A stretch of 64,000 nucleotides of DNA from Notospermus geniculatus (GCA_002633025.1 NMRB01001315.1:95904-159903), one strand, 5' to 3'; shown: positions 1 to 9,810, counted from the first letter of the stretch. The notes: generated from the letters alone by a model not told the origin. Numbers and translations are program-made.

Positions 1-480
1 GCTACTGGCAGTGGAGACGGTGCAAGTAGGCCAAATGGTAGAAGCTGATGGGCTTCCATGATCACTAACACTAGGATTAGGAGAGAGCCTCTTCAACTCA
101 CTATCCTTTAACGTCTTCCAGAGGTTATAGACCATATATCCGTTTTCAGGTCGAAACTTCCCTCATAACGCCTCTGGTACAGGGCTATTGTTGTTTCTGA
201 AAAATATTTCTTACAGGCTTATGTAAATGGGATGGAAATGTAGAAAATGTACCGGTTACTGGTACCTTGCAACTGTGAGAATGAAGTCTCAATGAGGCTC
301 AAATCCATTTGTTGTCTTCACCTTGCCATCAACATTTGTCCTATGCAGCAGCGCTTTAAAATGCGACAGTGTTCCACCTTGCCTTAAACTTTCACAATTT
401 TTTCACAATTTTCTGTAACAATGAAAAAAATTATGAGTATCAATTTATGACTTCTCTGTTTTCCTCTGACGAGCATTCTA
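1..480. other. Unique flank with no gene seen
   Basis: This AT-rich sequence lies before the first tandem unit. I see no open frame with recognisable protein similarity, no repeat shared with the rest of the window and no RNA gene. Similarity to unit 2 begins near 500, just before a TTCATGAATCAATTTACACC block that recurs at 21474. Confidence 0.5.
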
Positions 481-570
481 GTAATTACTAATAAGACGAA
501 GTTCATTGGTTCATGAATCAATTTACACCTGAATTCTCATGCAATGCTTTAGTGTCGCTCCTTACCTCAT

Positions 571-870
571 TTACAACTTTCTCTTTTTCTTGCACCGAGC
601 ACACACCATCATCGTACAACTTGTATGGCCCAATTTGGGATACGTGTCACTGGGGTTCTCTGCCATACTTTTTACTTTTTCCAACAGAATGTCTTGGGAG
701 TACGTCTCCACTGTCGCTGGACGTTTTTTATTTGCGTTGCTGTTGTCTTCGCCTGTGATCAACTCTGTAGCTTTGTGTGTGTGAGAGCTGATTGTACTGG
801 TGGTGTGGCTGGTTGGCGTACTTGTTTCGGTGTCCACGCCTTGTGGTAGTCCGTTACACCCCTGGCACAT
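571..870 (-). pseudogene. Conserved Ser/Thr-rich ORF, family unknown
   Basis: A 99-residue open frame starts with a CQGC motif, followed by a Ser/Thr/His-rich stretch and a charged segment (NANKKRPATVETYSQDILLE). The unit 2 copy (21630-21833) keeps the same frame with only a few substitutions, which suggests it was coding when the unit duplicated. It lies downstream of the Tudor-like exon on the same strand and may be a terminal exon. I do not recognise the family. Confidence 0.35.
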
Positions 871-980
871 TTTAATGCGTTCGGAGATTTAAAATTGAAG
901 ACGATGACCATCCTGCATTTTAAAGTTTCTCAAATTCACACTGTAAATAACCCACTTCAATCTAGTCAAGTTTCTCGTCC

Positions 981-1223
981 TTACAAATTCAAGTCTTTAT
1001 GCAGGAAATCAGTGGCTAGTTCATAAACAGACATGTCATAGTCAGTGACATCTGAAAAATCCTCCTCTTCAGACCAATATGCCACCCTGTATTCAGTATT
1101 TGCTTTCAGTTTCTTAATGCGTCCATTGTATAGAACCAGGCTCCCATTTTCAGCCCACAAATGACAAAATTTTCGACCAAGAATTTCCCCCTCCAATATC
1201 TCAAGCATTCCTTCTTTGTCCAA
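981..1223 (-). pseudogene. Tudor-like C-terminal domain
   Basis: The 80-residue frame has the signature of a Tudor/agenet-type beta-barrel that ends many uncharacterised marine-invertebrate proteins: G-R-K-x-H-x-W-x-x-x-G, then YNGRIKKL, then YRVAYWSEEE with an acidic run, then a hydrophobic L-x-x-D-F-L-x-x-DL tail. The unit 2 copy is at 21944-22186. Upstream, the residues ELDNILKDFPEV and LDKEGMLEIL are in different frames, so a one-base indel separates the domain from its N-terminal part in both copies. The same module recurs, more decayed, at 45640-46200. Tudor-like folds usually bind modified peptides; no such role is shown here. Confidence 0.55.
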
Positions 1224-1294
1224 TCTACTTCTGGGAAGTCCTTGAGGATGTTGTCCAACTCTGATAATTCTTCAGCCTTTTCTCAAGCTGCCTT

Positions 1295-1751
1295 AATAAT
1301 AATAATAATAATAATAATAGTGAATTTTTATAGCGCCCCTTTGAAATAAATCGTCAGCGGCGCTTTACAATAAAAACAAAAGCATGAGAGAGATAAAACG
1401 ACAAGATCAGAAAGAATAGAACATAGGAGATAAGACAATGAGAGTTAAGACATAGAACTAAAACATTGAAGACCAAAAAAGGAACACTAGTAATACTGTT
1501 TAAAAAGAAAGGTTTTCAAAGATTTCTTAAAACTTTCGAAAGAATTGCAAGCCCTGATATCACAAGGTAATTCGTTCCAGAGCCGCGGGGCGCAGACACT
1601 GTAAGCCCTATCTCCAGCTGTCCTCTTCTTGGCTCTTGGTTGGGCGAGTCTGGGTGCAGCTCCAGCCCTAGTAGATCTTTCAGCAGAAAAGAGCGGCAGC
1701 TGGAGATAAGCAGGGCCCTCGCCCCGCACGGCTCTGAAAGCGAAAGTTTGG
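1295..1751 (-). mobile_element. 5'-truncated non-LTR retrotransposon
   Basis: This is a 457-bp insertion absent from unit 2. It is flanked by a 5-bp direct repeat GCCTT (1290-1294 and 1752-1756), and the empty site is at 22253-22257. On the minus strand it encodes the C-terminal end of a CR1/L2/Jockey-like reverse transcriptase, with the motif APRLWNELPCDIR followed by SFESFKKSLKTFLF, ending at 1487. A 3' UTR and a (TTA)n tail (plus-strand AATAAT at 1295-1319) follow. The catalytic RT core is missing, so this is a dead-on-arrival copy that inserted after the unit duplicated. Confidence 0.9.
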
Positions 1752-1756
1752 GCCTT

Positions 1757-2001
1757 GTTTGGGCTGTGTCCCTGGCGTGCTGTTTTTTCCTCCATTCGCC
1801 TCATAACTTAAGCTCTGAGATCCTTCTTGGTTTTCCGTCTCTGGCCCCTCCTTTTCCTCTGCCAAGGCCTACAGCCGATCTCAAGACTTCTTCCCGTCGT
1901 TCTTCACTTAGGCTGTCCAGATATGCAACAGTTTTGTTCTTCCGTCTTAACATACTATTTTCCATGGTGAAAAAAATATTTGGAAACCACCAAATATTCA
2001 C
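1757..2001 (-). pseudogene. Basic N-terminal part of the Tudor-like gene
   Basis: On the minus strand an ATG at 1965 opens a frame containing MENSMLRRKNKTVAYLDSL, then an Arg/Lys-rich stretch to a stop near 1803. A second frame begins at the overlapping ATGA and continues with MRRMEEKTARQGHSPNK, where the non-LTR element interrupts it. The unit 2 copy (22258-22502) lacks the insertion. Order and spacing match the Arg/Lys-rich segment that precedes the related Tudor-like domain at 45640-46200, so this is probably the same gene's upstream exon. Confidence 0.45.
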
Positions 2002-2439
2002 AACTTGTCAGCTATTTTATTTAGAACCTTCAGTGTGTCGGTGTGTACATGTGTCATGTGCTCCATGACTTTGTCATTTTTTTCCTTTGTGCAGCGTCCG
2101 TCTGATGTTCTTACTATGCTATACGATGTAATAACAACACCTCCTTCTCTTTGTGTTTGGGACAGGAGACGAGCACGTTGCTCTTTTCAACCACCATGAA
2201 AAATAACCACCTCGATACGAGGAGCCCTAGAAAAAAGAAAATATTATCTCAGAATGATATAAATGGGGATATCGAGGAAAATAATGACAAAATCGGATAG
2301 TTATAAAAGGGGAAAATAGTTGTAAAATCAAATAGTTAAGACTTCTTCTCCCCTCAAAATGCTCGTGCCTAGTATGTGATAGGACTGCGAGAGTATTGTA
2401 GGCCTACGAGTATTAATGCGATCACAATGGTGATCAATT

Positions 2440-2640
2440 CTGATAGTTATAAATGGAGATATTGAAAATATTGATAAAATTGGTTAGTTATAAATGGAGT
2501 TATTGGGGGAAGTAATGATAAAATTAGAAAATGGTGATATCGAGGAAAATAATGACAACATCGGCTAGTTATAAATGGGCACATCGGGGGAAATAGTGAT
2601 AAAATCAAATAGTTACGAATTCTTCTCCCCTCAGACAACT
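2440..2640. repeat. AT-rich imperfect tandem repeat (about 50 bp unit)
   Basis: Imperfect copies of a phrase containing GATAGTTATAAATGGRGATAT, TGAAAATA and TGATAAAAT repeat about every 50 bp. The same array is at 22976-23150 in unit 2 and in expanded form at 24726-25000. It is interspersed with AATAGTGATAAAATCAAATAG. Confidence 0.6.
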
Positions 2641-2790
2641 CGGCAGTAAATCAAAGTTACATGATTGTCAATGTGTCTCGCTTGAACAGATTAACAACTT
2701 AAATGGTGATTTTGGTGCTAAGGGGTTAGTTGTGTAAACAATAGAATTGGAGGGATCAGGGACGCCATTATACGTTACGTCACACTGGGG

Positions 2791-4056
2791 AAGGCCTACG
2801 GCAAGATATTAAGATGAAAATCTGTACTAAAGAAAATTTTAGGAGTGTTCTACAAATGGCCAGCACAATGTACCTATTAAGGTCTACGGCAAGATATTAA
2901 GATGAAAATCTGTACTAAAGAAACTTTTAGGAGTGTTCTACAAATGGCCAGCACAATGTACAGTCATGGACATTAGTTTATCTACACCTGATACTTTGAA
3001 TATTTGAAAAACAACTGGGCCAATTTAAACACGGTTTGTTGCATATGAAAGTACATCTTGTTGGTCATATTTCTGCATCAAAATTTTCGAAATTTGAAAA
3101 TATCGTAGTTATGTAACAAGTCATCAGAAAAAAACACTAAAAATCAAACTTCTTATTATGTAATATTTTTGTGATTTTTGTTGTAGATGTGATAGAGTGG
3201 AACTTTCTAAGGATTTTGGGCTTTGTTTCATCAAAATATGTTGAGTGGTTGCTGAGATATTTGAGATTATCAAATATTTGATATTTTGAGATTTTCGTGT
3301 TTTGTAGGATATTTTGATGCCATTAGATAAAGGTAATGTCAGAATGTAGACTTACAAAATTTTGGAAATTTTTGCCTTAACTGGGCAGAAATATAGCGTA
3401 TTTTTCAAAGTATCAAAATATTGATATTTTGAAAAACATGCTTAACTTCTAACCAGTTTCTGCTAAACGTTCCAAAACCTCATACTTCTTGGTTTTTAGG
3501 TGAGCTCTGTCTACTGATATCAAAATTTTGTGAAAATTTGAAAATCTCAAATTATCGAAATTTTGATAATCTCAAATTTCTCAGCAACCACTCAACAGAT
3601 TTCGATGGAACAAAGTCCATGATCCTTAGAAAGTTCCACTCTATCAAAACTGCAACAAAAATCGCAAAAAAATTACGTAACAAAAATGTTGATTTTTAGG
3701 ATTTTTTCTGATGGGCGATTACGTAATTACGATATTCCCAAATTTCCAAAATTCTGATGCAGAAATATGACCAACAAGATGTACTTTCATATGGAACAAA
3801 CCGTGTTTAAATTGGCCCAGTAGTTTTTCAAATATTCAAAGTATCAGGTGTAGATAAACTAATGTCCATGACTGTACCTATTAAGGTCTACGGCAAGATA
3901 TTAAGATGAAAATCTGTACTAAAGAAAATTTTAGGAGTGTTCTACAAATGGCCAGCACATTGTACCTATTAAGGTCTACGGCAAGATATTAAGATGAAAA
4001 TCTGTACTAAAGAAAATTTTAGGAGTGTTCTACAAATGGCCAGCACAATGTACCAA
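2791..4056. repeat. 88-bp tandem repeat, four copies, split by an insertion
   Basis: Copies start at 2791, 2879, 3883 and 3971, each containing AAGGTCTACGGCAAGATATT and ending near GGCCAGCACAATGTACCTATT. A foldback element (2961-3874) interrupts copy 2 at its internal TA. Unit 2 has a single copy (about 23322-23405), so the array expanded in unit 1 or contracted in unit 2. Confidence 0.9.
2961..3874. mobile_element. Foldback Tc1/mariner-like element
   Basis: This 914-bp element begins CAGTCATGGACATTAG and ends with the exact complement. It is flanked by TA on both sides (2959-2960, 3875-3876). The two arms, about 345 bp each (2961-3305 and 3530-3874), are nearly perfect inverted repeats around a loop of about 220 bp. 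There is no transposase ORF. A TA target and a TACAGTCATGG end are features of Tc1-like elements. Adjacent repeat copies provide the empty site (AATGTACCTATT). A diverged single arm is at 61841-62085. Confidence 0.85.
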
Positions 4057-4201
4057 TAAGGGTTTTCACCGTGGAAGATTGGTTTAGAGATGCCATTGAA
4101 ACACTCGAGCGTTATCAGATGGAGGAAGTTGTTGAATAAGAAAAAGAGTGGCAGAATGCTCGTGCCAAGTATGTGGTAGGATTCCAGAGGTTGTATTCAA
4201 G

Positions 4202-4293
4202 CCGTTCTATCATTAGAACCGTCTTAGGCCGGTTCCTAGTGTGGTAAACCACTGCACCTGGAACCGGCCTAAGGCGGTTCTAATGATAGAACG
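4202..4293. repeat. Hairpin MITE remnant
   Basis: A near-perfect palindrome has 35-bp arms starting CCGTTCTATCATTAGAACC, and the loop region contains AGTG...CACT. More complete relatives at 23538-23664 and 24550-24676 have the additional outer arm GGGTCGTATTCATAAAGC. In unit 1 the outer arm is degraded, so this copy has lost its terminal part. Confidence 0.8.
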
Positions 4294-4842
4294 GTGAGAT
4301 ATGGCCGGTCACAGGATATGGGGTACTATATATTCTTAGATCATTGCAGGGTCTGCATATGAAGGGTACAAACTCCTCAGGAGTGTGGTTACGAACCACG
4401 TGCTGAGCAATCTTTAGAAAGCGATCGATAATGGTGCATTCCTTGCATTTGTAAAGAGTGGTTCTTGCTGTAATAGCTTGGTCGAAGGGTGTTGTATTCT
4501 GCATTGTCACTCTGCAGAGAAAATAAACAGATTGTTTCGGAAATAGCCTACATTCAACCGTACTGATGGATGTACTGTGTTTGAAACGTGATTTCAATTC
4601 AGTGGTACCGTCTCTCAACTCCACAATCATCCGCTTGAAGTTTCCACCTCAACGTTAGAATGAAAGACATAATGTGCCTCAATATCATCTATATCCGGTG
4701 ACAACGGAAATCTGTAAGAATTTTCCTCGAGTCCACACTTTTCCATGAAGTTCACCGTTGCCAAAAGCTCACTTTTGATTTCTACAACTTGTCCTACATA
4801 GGAGACATGTCCAGTCGCGTATATTGCCAACAATGGCATCAA
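4280..4842 (-). pseudogene. C2H2 zinc-finger segment plus Tudor-like FP domain
   Basis: Reading down the minus strand, the first frame (4842-4627) has YVGQVVEI...VNFMEK...SYRFPLSPDIDDI, the pattern of the C-terminal Tudor-like module seen again at 62623-62811. The second frame (4630-4280) has YKCKEC...H...NH and then PFICRPC, a pair of C2H2-like fingers. The two frames overlap by 4 bp, so a frameshift or unmarked intron separates them. The front part recurs in unit 3 (37342-37500). No function can be assigned. Confidence 0.45.
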
Positions 4843-5103
4843 AGTTCTAGCGGACCAATGTACAGGAAAATCTACGTGATTGCTGCTCGATCAATAATGA
4901 CTGGGTCCGCTATATGCATTGAAGTGACACCTAGTGGTCAACTCGCTGACTGCTCCTATTAAATCAAGGACATAGCAGTCAAAATCTTTAAAATCCATAT
5001 TGAAGGCGATGGGAGACTGCATCATGATAGTTCATGACATCACGTTGTCCATTTTCAAATTCCTGTTTGAGTCGCTGAATATGTCTCTCGTTGTTGACAT
5101 ATT

Positions 5104-5432
5104 AGTGAGGTTTCGCAAATCTGACGAAACACGAAATACGAAATACGAAATTGGAGAGCATCTTTTAGCGTATGACGCAAGACCGATGGAGTTGCTGTGT
5201 GTATTACACTTTGAAATTTATCTTTCGTTTCCACTTCGTAGCAACGAAGTGGAAATTTAAAAATTCTAGGCGCACCAAAACTCTCTCGGTCTTGCATGAT
5301 ATGCCAAACGACGCACTGGCAGCAGGGATATTTTGTGATACCAACCATCTCCTGAAATAAATTAGATCATGAAAATGAAGTGGAAGTTCGTATTTCGTAC
5401 TTCGTATTTCGTCAGGTGTGCGAAAACTCACT
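5104..5432. mobile_element. 329-bp non-autonomous TIR element
   Basis: This element is present only in unit 1. Its ends are AGTGAGGTTTCGCAAATCTG and the complement of AGTGAGTTTTCGCACACCTG, followed inward by repeated CGAAATACGAA. It is flanked by ATT (5101-5103 and 5433-5435). Units 2 and 3 have the uninterrupted GACATATTTATTC or GACATATGTATTC. TIRs of about 45 bp and a 3-bp duplication (4 bp if TATT is counted) recall PIF/Harbinger, but the class is not proven. Confidence 0.85.
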
Positions 5433-5477
5433 ATTTATTCATCTTGGGATTTGGGGCACGAGTCATCTCGGGCCGAT

Positions 5478-5663
5478 TCATCTCACTTGTTTGAACAGCA
5501 TGGGTATGCCGCCATTTTCTCTGCTGTCCACTGGAAACCGCTTGTCACGCTTGTAGCAATCTTCTTCATATTCGTTTCCTTCAACCGCCTGTTTCCTGAC
5601 TTTGCATTTCTCTCCAGCAGAATCGTTTACATCTTCTGCATCCTGTAGGTCTACTCCCAACAT
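5478..5663 (-). CDS. Conserved charged ORF, family unknown (unit 1)
   Basis: A 61-residue frame contains MLGVDLQDAEDVNDSAGEK followed by CYKRDKRFPVDS and ends FKQVR. It is retained in all three units (26029-26214, 37800-37985) with a handful of substitutions and no stop, which argues that it was an exon of the duplicated gene. I do not recognise the family. No splice sites were resolved. Confidence 0.4.
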   Translation of the reverse strand: MLGVDLQDAEDVNDSAGEKCKVRKQAVEGNEYEEDCYKRDKRFPVDSRENGGIPMLFKQVR

Positions 5664-5902
5664 CTGGCAATGTGTTCACTCTTGAGCCTTGCTATATACA
5701 TGTAGCCTCGAGGGTGTCTACAATCGGAAGATCGAAGATGGAAGACCCCGAATATCGAAGATGGAAGACCCTGAAAATCTACAAAACGAAGACCCACCGG
5801 ACTACAAAAGGAAGACCTCGACAAAAAATCATGGAAGCCATCTTCAATGTTCAGTCAAACAGAGTCCCTTGATCAAGATTTTCGGTGGACAAGATTGGCA
5901 GA

Positions 5903-6122
5903 CTCTTGTCAAGGGGAATAAAGAGGAGTCTGCCAAAGTCATCATTCAATCCAAAATCTCTTGTCAAGGGGAATAAAGAGGAGCCTGCCAAAGTCATCAT
6001 TCAATCCAAAATCTCTTGTCAAGGGGAATAAAGAGGAGCCTGCCAAAGTCGTCATTCAATCCAAAATCTCTTGTCAAGGGGAATAAAGAGGAGTCTGCCA
6101 AAGTCATCATTCAATCCAAAAT
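5903..6122. repeat. 55-bp minisatellite (four copies)
   Basis: Copies beginning CTCTTGTCAAGGGGAATAAA start at 5903, 5958, 6013 and 6068. All three units carry about four copies (also 26432-26647 and 38226-38442). Because 55 is not a multiple of three, no frame passes through the array. Confidence 0.9.
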
Positions 6123-6216
6123 AGCAAAGCTGAAATCTCTGATACGAGCCGCGCATGAGTGCAAAAATGAGCGGGTATTCTGAAAAGCACTTCTTGCCAA
6201 TGTCATCTGTTGAAAT

Positions 6217-6441
6217 TCACCAAGTTGCTAATGTCATCTGTTGAAATTCACCAAGAAATACAAAGTTGGAATCATATACTTTTTCATGATCAAAAGTTTT
6301 CTCAATGACATGTGAGGAGGTAAGCACAATGCATCCCTCTTGGCATGGGAACTGATGTCTGCAAATGAAGTGTTCATGACCAGTCCCTTGGGAAAGAATG
6401 CAAGTAGCCCAACTCATTCGCAGTTGAACGTTCAAGTTCAT
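6217..6441 (-). CDS. Conserved Cys/His ORF, family unknown
   Basis: The frame has HFICRHQFPCQEGCIVLTSS followed by HEKVYDSNFVFLGEFQQM. Copies exist at 26690-26849 (unit 2) and 38537-38737 (unit 3). The spacing of Cys and His could suit metal binding. It lies between the CxC-like exon and the minisatellite and is presumably an exon of the same gene. The family is not recognised. Confidence 0.35.
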   Translation of the reverse strand: MNLNVQLRMSWATCILSQGTGHEHFICRHQFPCQEGCIVLTSSHVIEKTFDHEKVYDSNFVFLGEFQQMTLATW

Positions 6442-6539
6442 CTGAAAGGGGCACCCGCAGGTGTTACGTACTGACAGTTGAAAGGACAGCGTCCATTATT
6501 GAACTACTATGTAAGTCCTCCAGTCCGGGCCAGGGCACT

Positions 6540-6866
6540 GATTGCAGTCGTAACAGATGTGTGGCCGAAATGCATACTTTTTTTGCAGGAAGACACAGAG
6601 CGTAGAGACAAAATTATGCTGTCATTAAAGTTGTGAATAACGTCACTGTACTACTGGTAACGGTAAATCCTACCACTTCTCCCACAATGCCGTCTGTATA
6701 ATTTAATTCCACCAATTACTGAGTTCATGGTGTAAATTTTTCCACTTTTGGTGATCATTATTGCTTTTCCAAGGGCTATTTTGCAAAATGTACACATTTT
6801 CTCTGAAGGAAAAATATTCTTTGGAAAGTTGTTCTTTTCCGAGAAACTAAATAAGTTCTCTGTCAC
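6540..6866 (-). pseudogene. Cysteine-cluster exon with YRYQ motif (unit 1)
   Basis: The frame has MCTFCKIALGKA, then RRHCGRSGRIYRYQ, a TAG stop, and in the same frame YSDVIHNFNDSIILSL. From memory, marine-invertebrate proteins with a CxC cluster share the signature C-x2-C, CG-x-x-YRYQ-E-W-x-D-G-x-HNFND, so the TAG replaces the Glu codon by one base. The unit 1 copy has also changed the second Cys of the HCGRCG pair to Ser, while unit 2 keeps Cys. Such clusters accompany KDZ-type transposases in other genomes; no KDZ core was found here. Confidence 0.55.
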
Positions 6867-7010
6867 TAGTGTTGGGATTTTCTTAAAGTTTAGCTCATAG
6901 CCGAGTTGAGCAGTTGATTGAGATCCTTTCGAAGGGTAATGGATGTCATGATTTCCTTCACGTTCTTCTTCACAGGTCCTGCGTTGTTACCGTCTTGGTA
7001 TTAGAAATCT

Positions 7011-7129
7011 GGGCCCGAATCCATAAAACCTTGCTAGCTTAGTTGGTTGCTAGTTGTGTACATTGGCCTGCACAAACCGGGCACTTTAGCAGGCAACTAA
7101 GCCTAGCAAGGTTTTATGGATTTGGGCCC
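7011..7129. repeat. Hairpin MITE (GGGCCCGAATCCATAAAACC ends)
   Basis: Arms of about 36 bp, with GGGCCCGAATCCATAAAACC matched by GGTTTTATGGATTTGGGCCC, enclose a short loop. Unit 2 (27497-27532) keeps only the outermost GGACCC and part of the right arm, so it is a deletion derivative. The terminal CATAAA resembles the other hairpins in this window. Confidence 0.85.
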
Positions 7130-7329
7130 TGATCCAAAAGTTGCAACACAAGCACTAATGATTTTCATCAGCAAACTCTCTGTTGCTTCTGCATCGCCAA
7201 ATCCGCACCTCGAGTATATTTCCTCATATTGTCCCATAGAACAGATTTAACCTACGGCACTGTCATATAAACAGGTGTCTGTGACCTTGTTCATACTATC
7301 TTCATTTGGCTTAGATCTACGGCCAGCAT

Positions 7330-8070
7330 CTACTAACTTGGCCAAAGCAGGCTGAATGTCTTGTCCTTTGGACTCATCAATGTCAAAGTACGTTTTGCAG
7401 ATTCTGCAAGGAAGCATCAAAGTCATCTACCATTGTCTACCACAATATCATCAGCCACCGAAGGAGTTTCAGATAGACGAAAAAAGAAAGTATTTCACTT
7501 TCAAACTTATGCAGCACGGGTGGTATTTATGAGCCCACCTTGTGCATTTTAAATATTCAGGGTTAGCTACCGTTGAATCGGATGCATGCTTGATAATGAG
7601 CAGATCCACAGGAAGCGGTGAATACATTTCAAGGGCTGGATGAGCTAGCGGCTCAACAGAAACTTCTGTCTTTAATCGTTCTTTTTTTTACTTTATCTCT
7701 GTCTGGGCCCTGATTGCATTCCAAGATTCTTCTGCCTGGAGCTATCCATGGCATTCTAAAGTAATCTATCTTTAGAACACTGTGCTCACTTTCTGGTTAA
7801 CTTTCCAGTCGGACCAGAAAATCCTCTTCAAGTTCTTGGACTTTATTTCTGAAAATGCAAAAATAGCAGTCATCAGACATTTGCCATGTTTTAGGTGTAG
7901 GCATAAATTATACCTGAAAGGTGTAAGTTCTTTCTTGAAAATGATTCTTCATGAAGACTTGTAGTGCCTTGTATTTGGCAACATCCTTGCCCTGGAGCTG
8001 GCTCAGATCTATTTCATCATCCACGATCTTGACGAGGTCCATCAATCCATGATTTCATCCTCTGAGTAGT
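7330..8070 (-). pseudogene. Broken copy of the acidic and EDFLVRLE ORFs (unit 1)
   Basis: This segment is the counterpart of two minus-strand frames intact in unit 2 (28103-28300 and 28352-28840). In unit 1 the first is shortened near 7430, the region between 7540 and 7680 is rearranged, and the second is interrupted around 7690. What remains on the minus strand still reads FLVRLE-like pieces at about 7800-7860. Confidence 0.45.
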
Positions 8071-8292
8071 GAGTATGTGTCCACACTGTTACCCTTCCAT
8101 TCAAGGTGGGTGAATCTCTCAGCAATGATTGTCTGGTGCGAATCCTACATTATGTTCTGAATGTTTATAAAATTCCCTCCTCAGTATGACCTCTGGGTAG
8201 ATGCTACTTCCATGGTATTCTTCAAAGCACCGTCTGAGTGTAGAATAAAATGACCATCCCCTGAATCTCTACATCTTCTCTTGTTTGAGATT

Positions 8293-8805
8293 ATCATGTA
8301 TTCTTCCAACTGAAATAGTAAAAAAAATCAGTGGTGGATAACATAGGAACCAATTTCTTTTTCCGCATTAACCAATTTCTTTTTCCACAGTATTGCCGTA
8401 CCCGTGCGTGCCTAAAGGTTTTAGGGTCGGTGGGAAAGGGGGCTAGCATAGGGTTAGCTCTACTAGGGTCAGGTTAGGGTAAGGGTCACAGAACTAAAGC
8501 TTGAATAATACAGTATGATTTATATGATCAAGAAAAATTCAATGGCCTGGCAGCTAGCATGGGCCCATGGCTAGCACCACAGTAGCTCATGTGGTAGGGC
8601 GTATGGCTATCAACCCGGCCATGACTGTATGGGTATAGGTTCCAATCCACGTCATGCCATATTTTTTAAAAATGTTAAAACTCGTGAAAGAGTGTATGTA
8701 CAATACAAGTTAAGAGACGGTATTCCACTAGCATGTAGATAATAAGAATGAAGGGTAATACATTTACATACAATCGGAAATTCCATTAAGGGTCAGTCAT
8801 AACAA
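8293..8805 (+). mobile_element. Unit 1-specific insert with tRNA-like promoter (SINE-like)
   Basis: About 513 bp lie between GTTTGAGATT and GAAATC that are directly joined in units 2 and 3. Inside are a box A-like TAGCTCATGTGGTAGGGC (from 8583) and a box B-like GGTTCCAATCC (8638-8648), 55 bp apart, followed by a T6 run. Acceptor-stem pairing is poor, so it is not a working tRNA gene. A tRNA-derived SINE or a larger element carrying one is likely. No clear target duplication was found. Confidence 0.5.
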
Positions 8806-8941
8806 ATTGAAATCACATAGGGTCATTACACATTCTGCTATTAACATACTTACCTGGGTTGGGCTCACTAGCCAGGATCTAGATTTGAGTCACTAAATCC
8901 ATGCTGGTGTCCCAACCCGATGTCCTATGACATACACTGCT

Positions 8942-9160
8942 TTACTTTGACTTATTTCTGTCAACTAACACTTTCAGACTGCAATCAATACTCTTAGGTA
9001 CTTCCAAGATATCTTTCGATAACAGACTCTGAGAAGGGGGAAGGAGTTCGTGCAAGAGCTCTATTTGGGGGTCTTCAAGTGCATCAAGGAGTCCTGAGAG
9101 GGAGTCTAAGCTGACATCGGGCGAGACTTTAGGTTCTGCTACCATGCGCTGATCTGTCAT
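8942..9160 (-). CDS. Conserved Leu-rich ORF, family unknown
   Basis: A 72-residue frame contains LDSLSGLLDALEDPQIELLH, then LPPSQSLLSKDILEVPK and ends near VDRNKSK. Unit 3 keeps the C-terminal half (39620-39790), and unit 2 keeps only the last part (29190-29260). It is probably an exon in the large duplicated gene. No domain is recognised. Confidence 0.3.
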   Translation of the reverse strand: MTDQRMVAEPKVSPDVSLDSLSGLLDALEDPQIELLHELLPPSQSLLSKDILEVPKSIDCSLKVLVDRNKSK

Positions 9161-9585
9161 CTGCCTGACATATGCCTGAGGGACAGTTTGAGTTTGACTT
9201 CATCAGATTTAAAGTTGGTCTTCTGGTATCCATCGTGTCAGTGGACAAGGAAAATATCAGTGAGTGTGGCTATTAACAGACACTTCTTGAGTGGATGACG
9301 CCTCCTGCATGATCACATAGGCAGGTGAGAAAAAAAAACAAATATTTTAGGCACTATGCTCTTCAAATTTCACATTGCAAGGGCAAAAGAACCACATAGG
9401 TACTCAATGTTCCTTTCACTATGTTCACAGAATGTTGTTCGTGTGGCATACAGTGCAGTGAGGATTCAGCATGTGAACTACATGCATGTTGACAGATGAC
9501 TGACACCAAGACTCTACTTTGAAGATCAAGTCAGTCAGCTGTGAAGGATAAAGATGAAGGCCAAGCTCATTACTTTGCGATGCCA

Positions 9586-9810
9586 TTAATCACTTGCTTT
9601 CTTACGTGAAGATAAACCTCTAAGGGCCTTTCTCCTTTCAATGAGTTTCATGAATTTCAAATCCACTTCTTCACACATCTTGATATCTTCTAATTGAACA
9701 CACCCAAACTGTTCAAGCTGACTGGTGTACTCCTCTATCGTCTGCTGGTCTATGGGACAGAGCGTCGATGAAAGGAAGCCACTTATGGCTGGTGTATCAT
9801 CACTCGTCAT
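9586..9810 (-). CDS. SAM-like domain exon
   Basis: A good acceptor (TTTGATCTTTTGCAG before 9810) starts an exon that reads MTSDDTPAISGFLSS. A SAM-like helical bundle follows: IEEYTSQLEQFGCVQLEDI, then EEVDLKFMKLIERRKAL. It stops after RKKASD at 9586. The pattern Y...L..(L/F)G......L.....DL...M....R..L matches SAM-type interaction modules. Unit 3 has a diverged copy (40141-40370) with an altered end. SAM domains mediate protein or RNA binding; the partner is unknown. Confidence 0.5.
   Translation of the reverse strand: MTSDDTPAISGFLSSTLCPIDQQTIEEYTSQLEQFGCVQLEDIKMCEEVDLKFMKLIERRKALRGLSSRKKASD

Noticed and set aside
2791-4056. CRISPR or satellite array of 88-bp units
   Set aside because: There are no spacers. 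The long interval between copies 2 and 3 is one transposon with TA duplication.
5903-6122. CRISPR-like array
   Set aside because: The repeats are contiguous 55-bp minisatellite units with no distinct spacers, and the DNA is animal nuclear.
8575-8660. Functional tRNA gene
   Set aside because: Box A and B are present but the acceptor and anticodon stems do not pair well.
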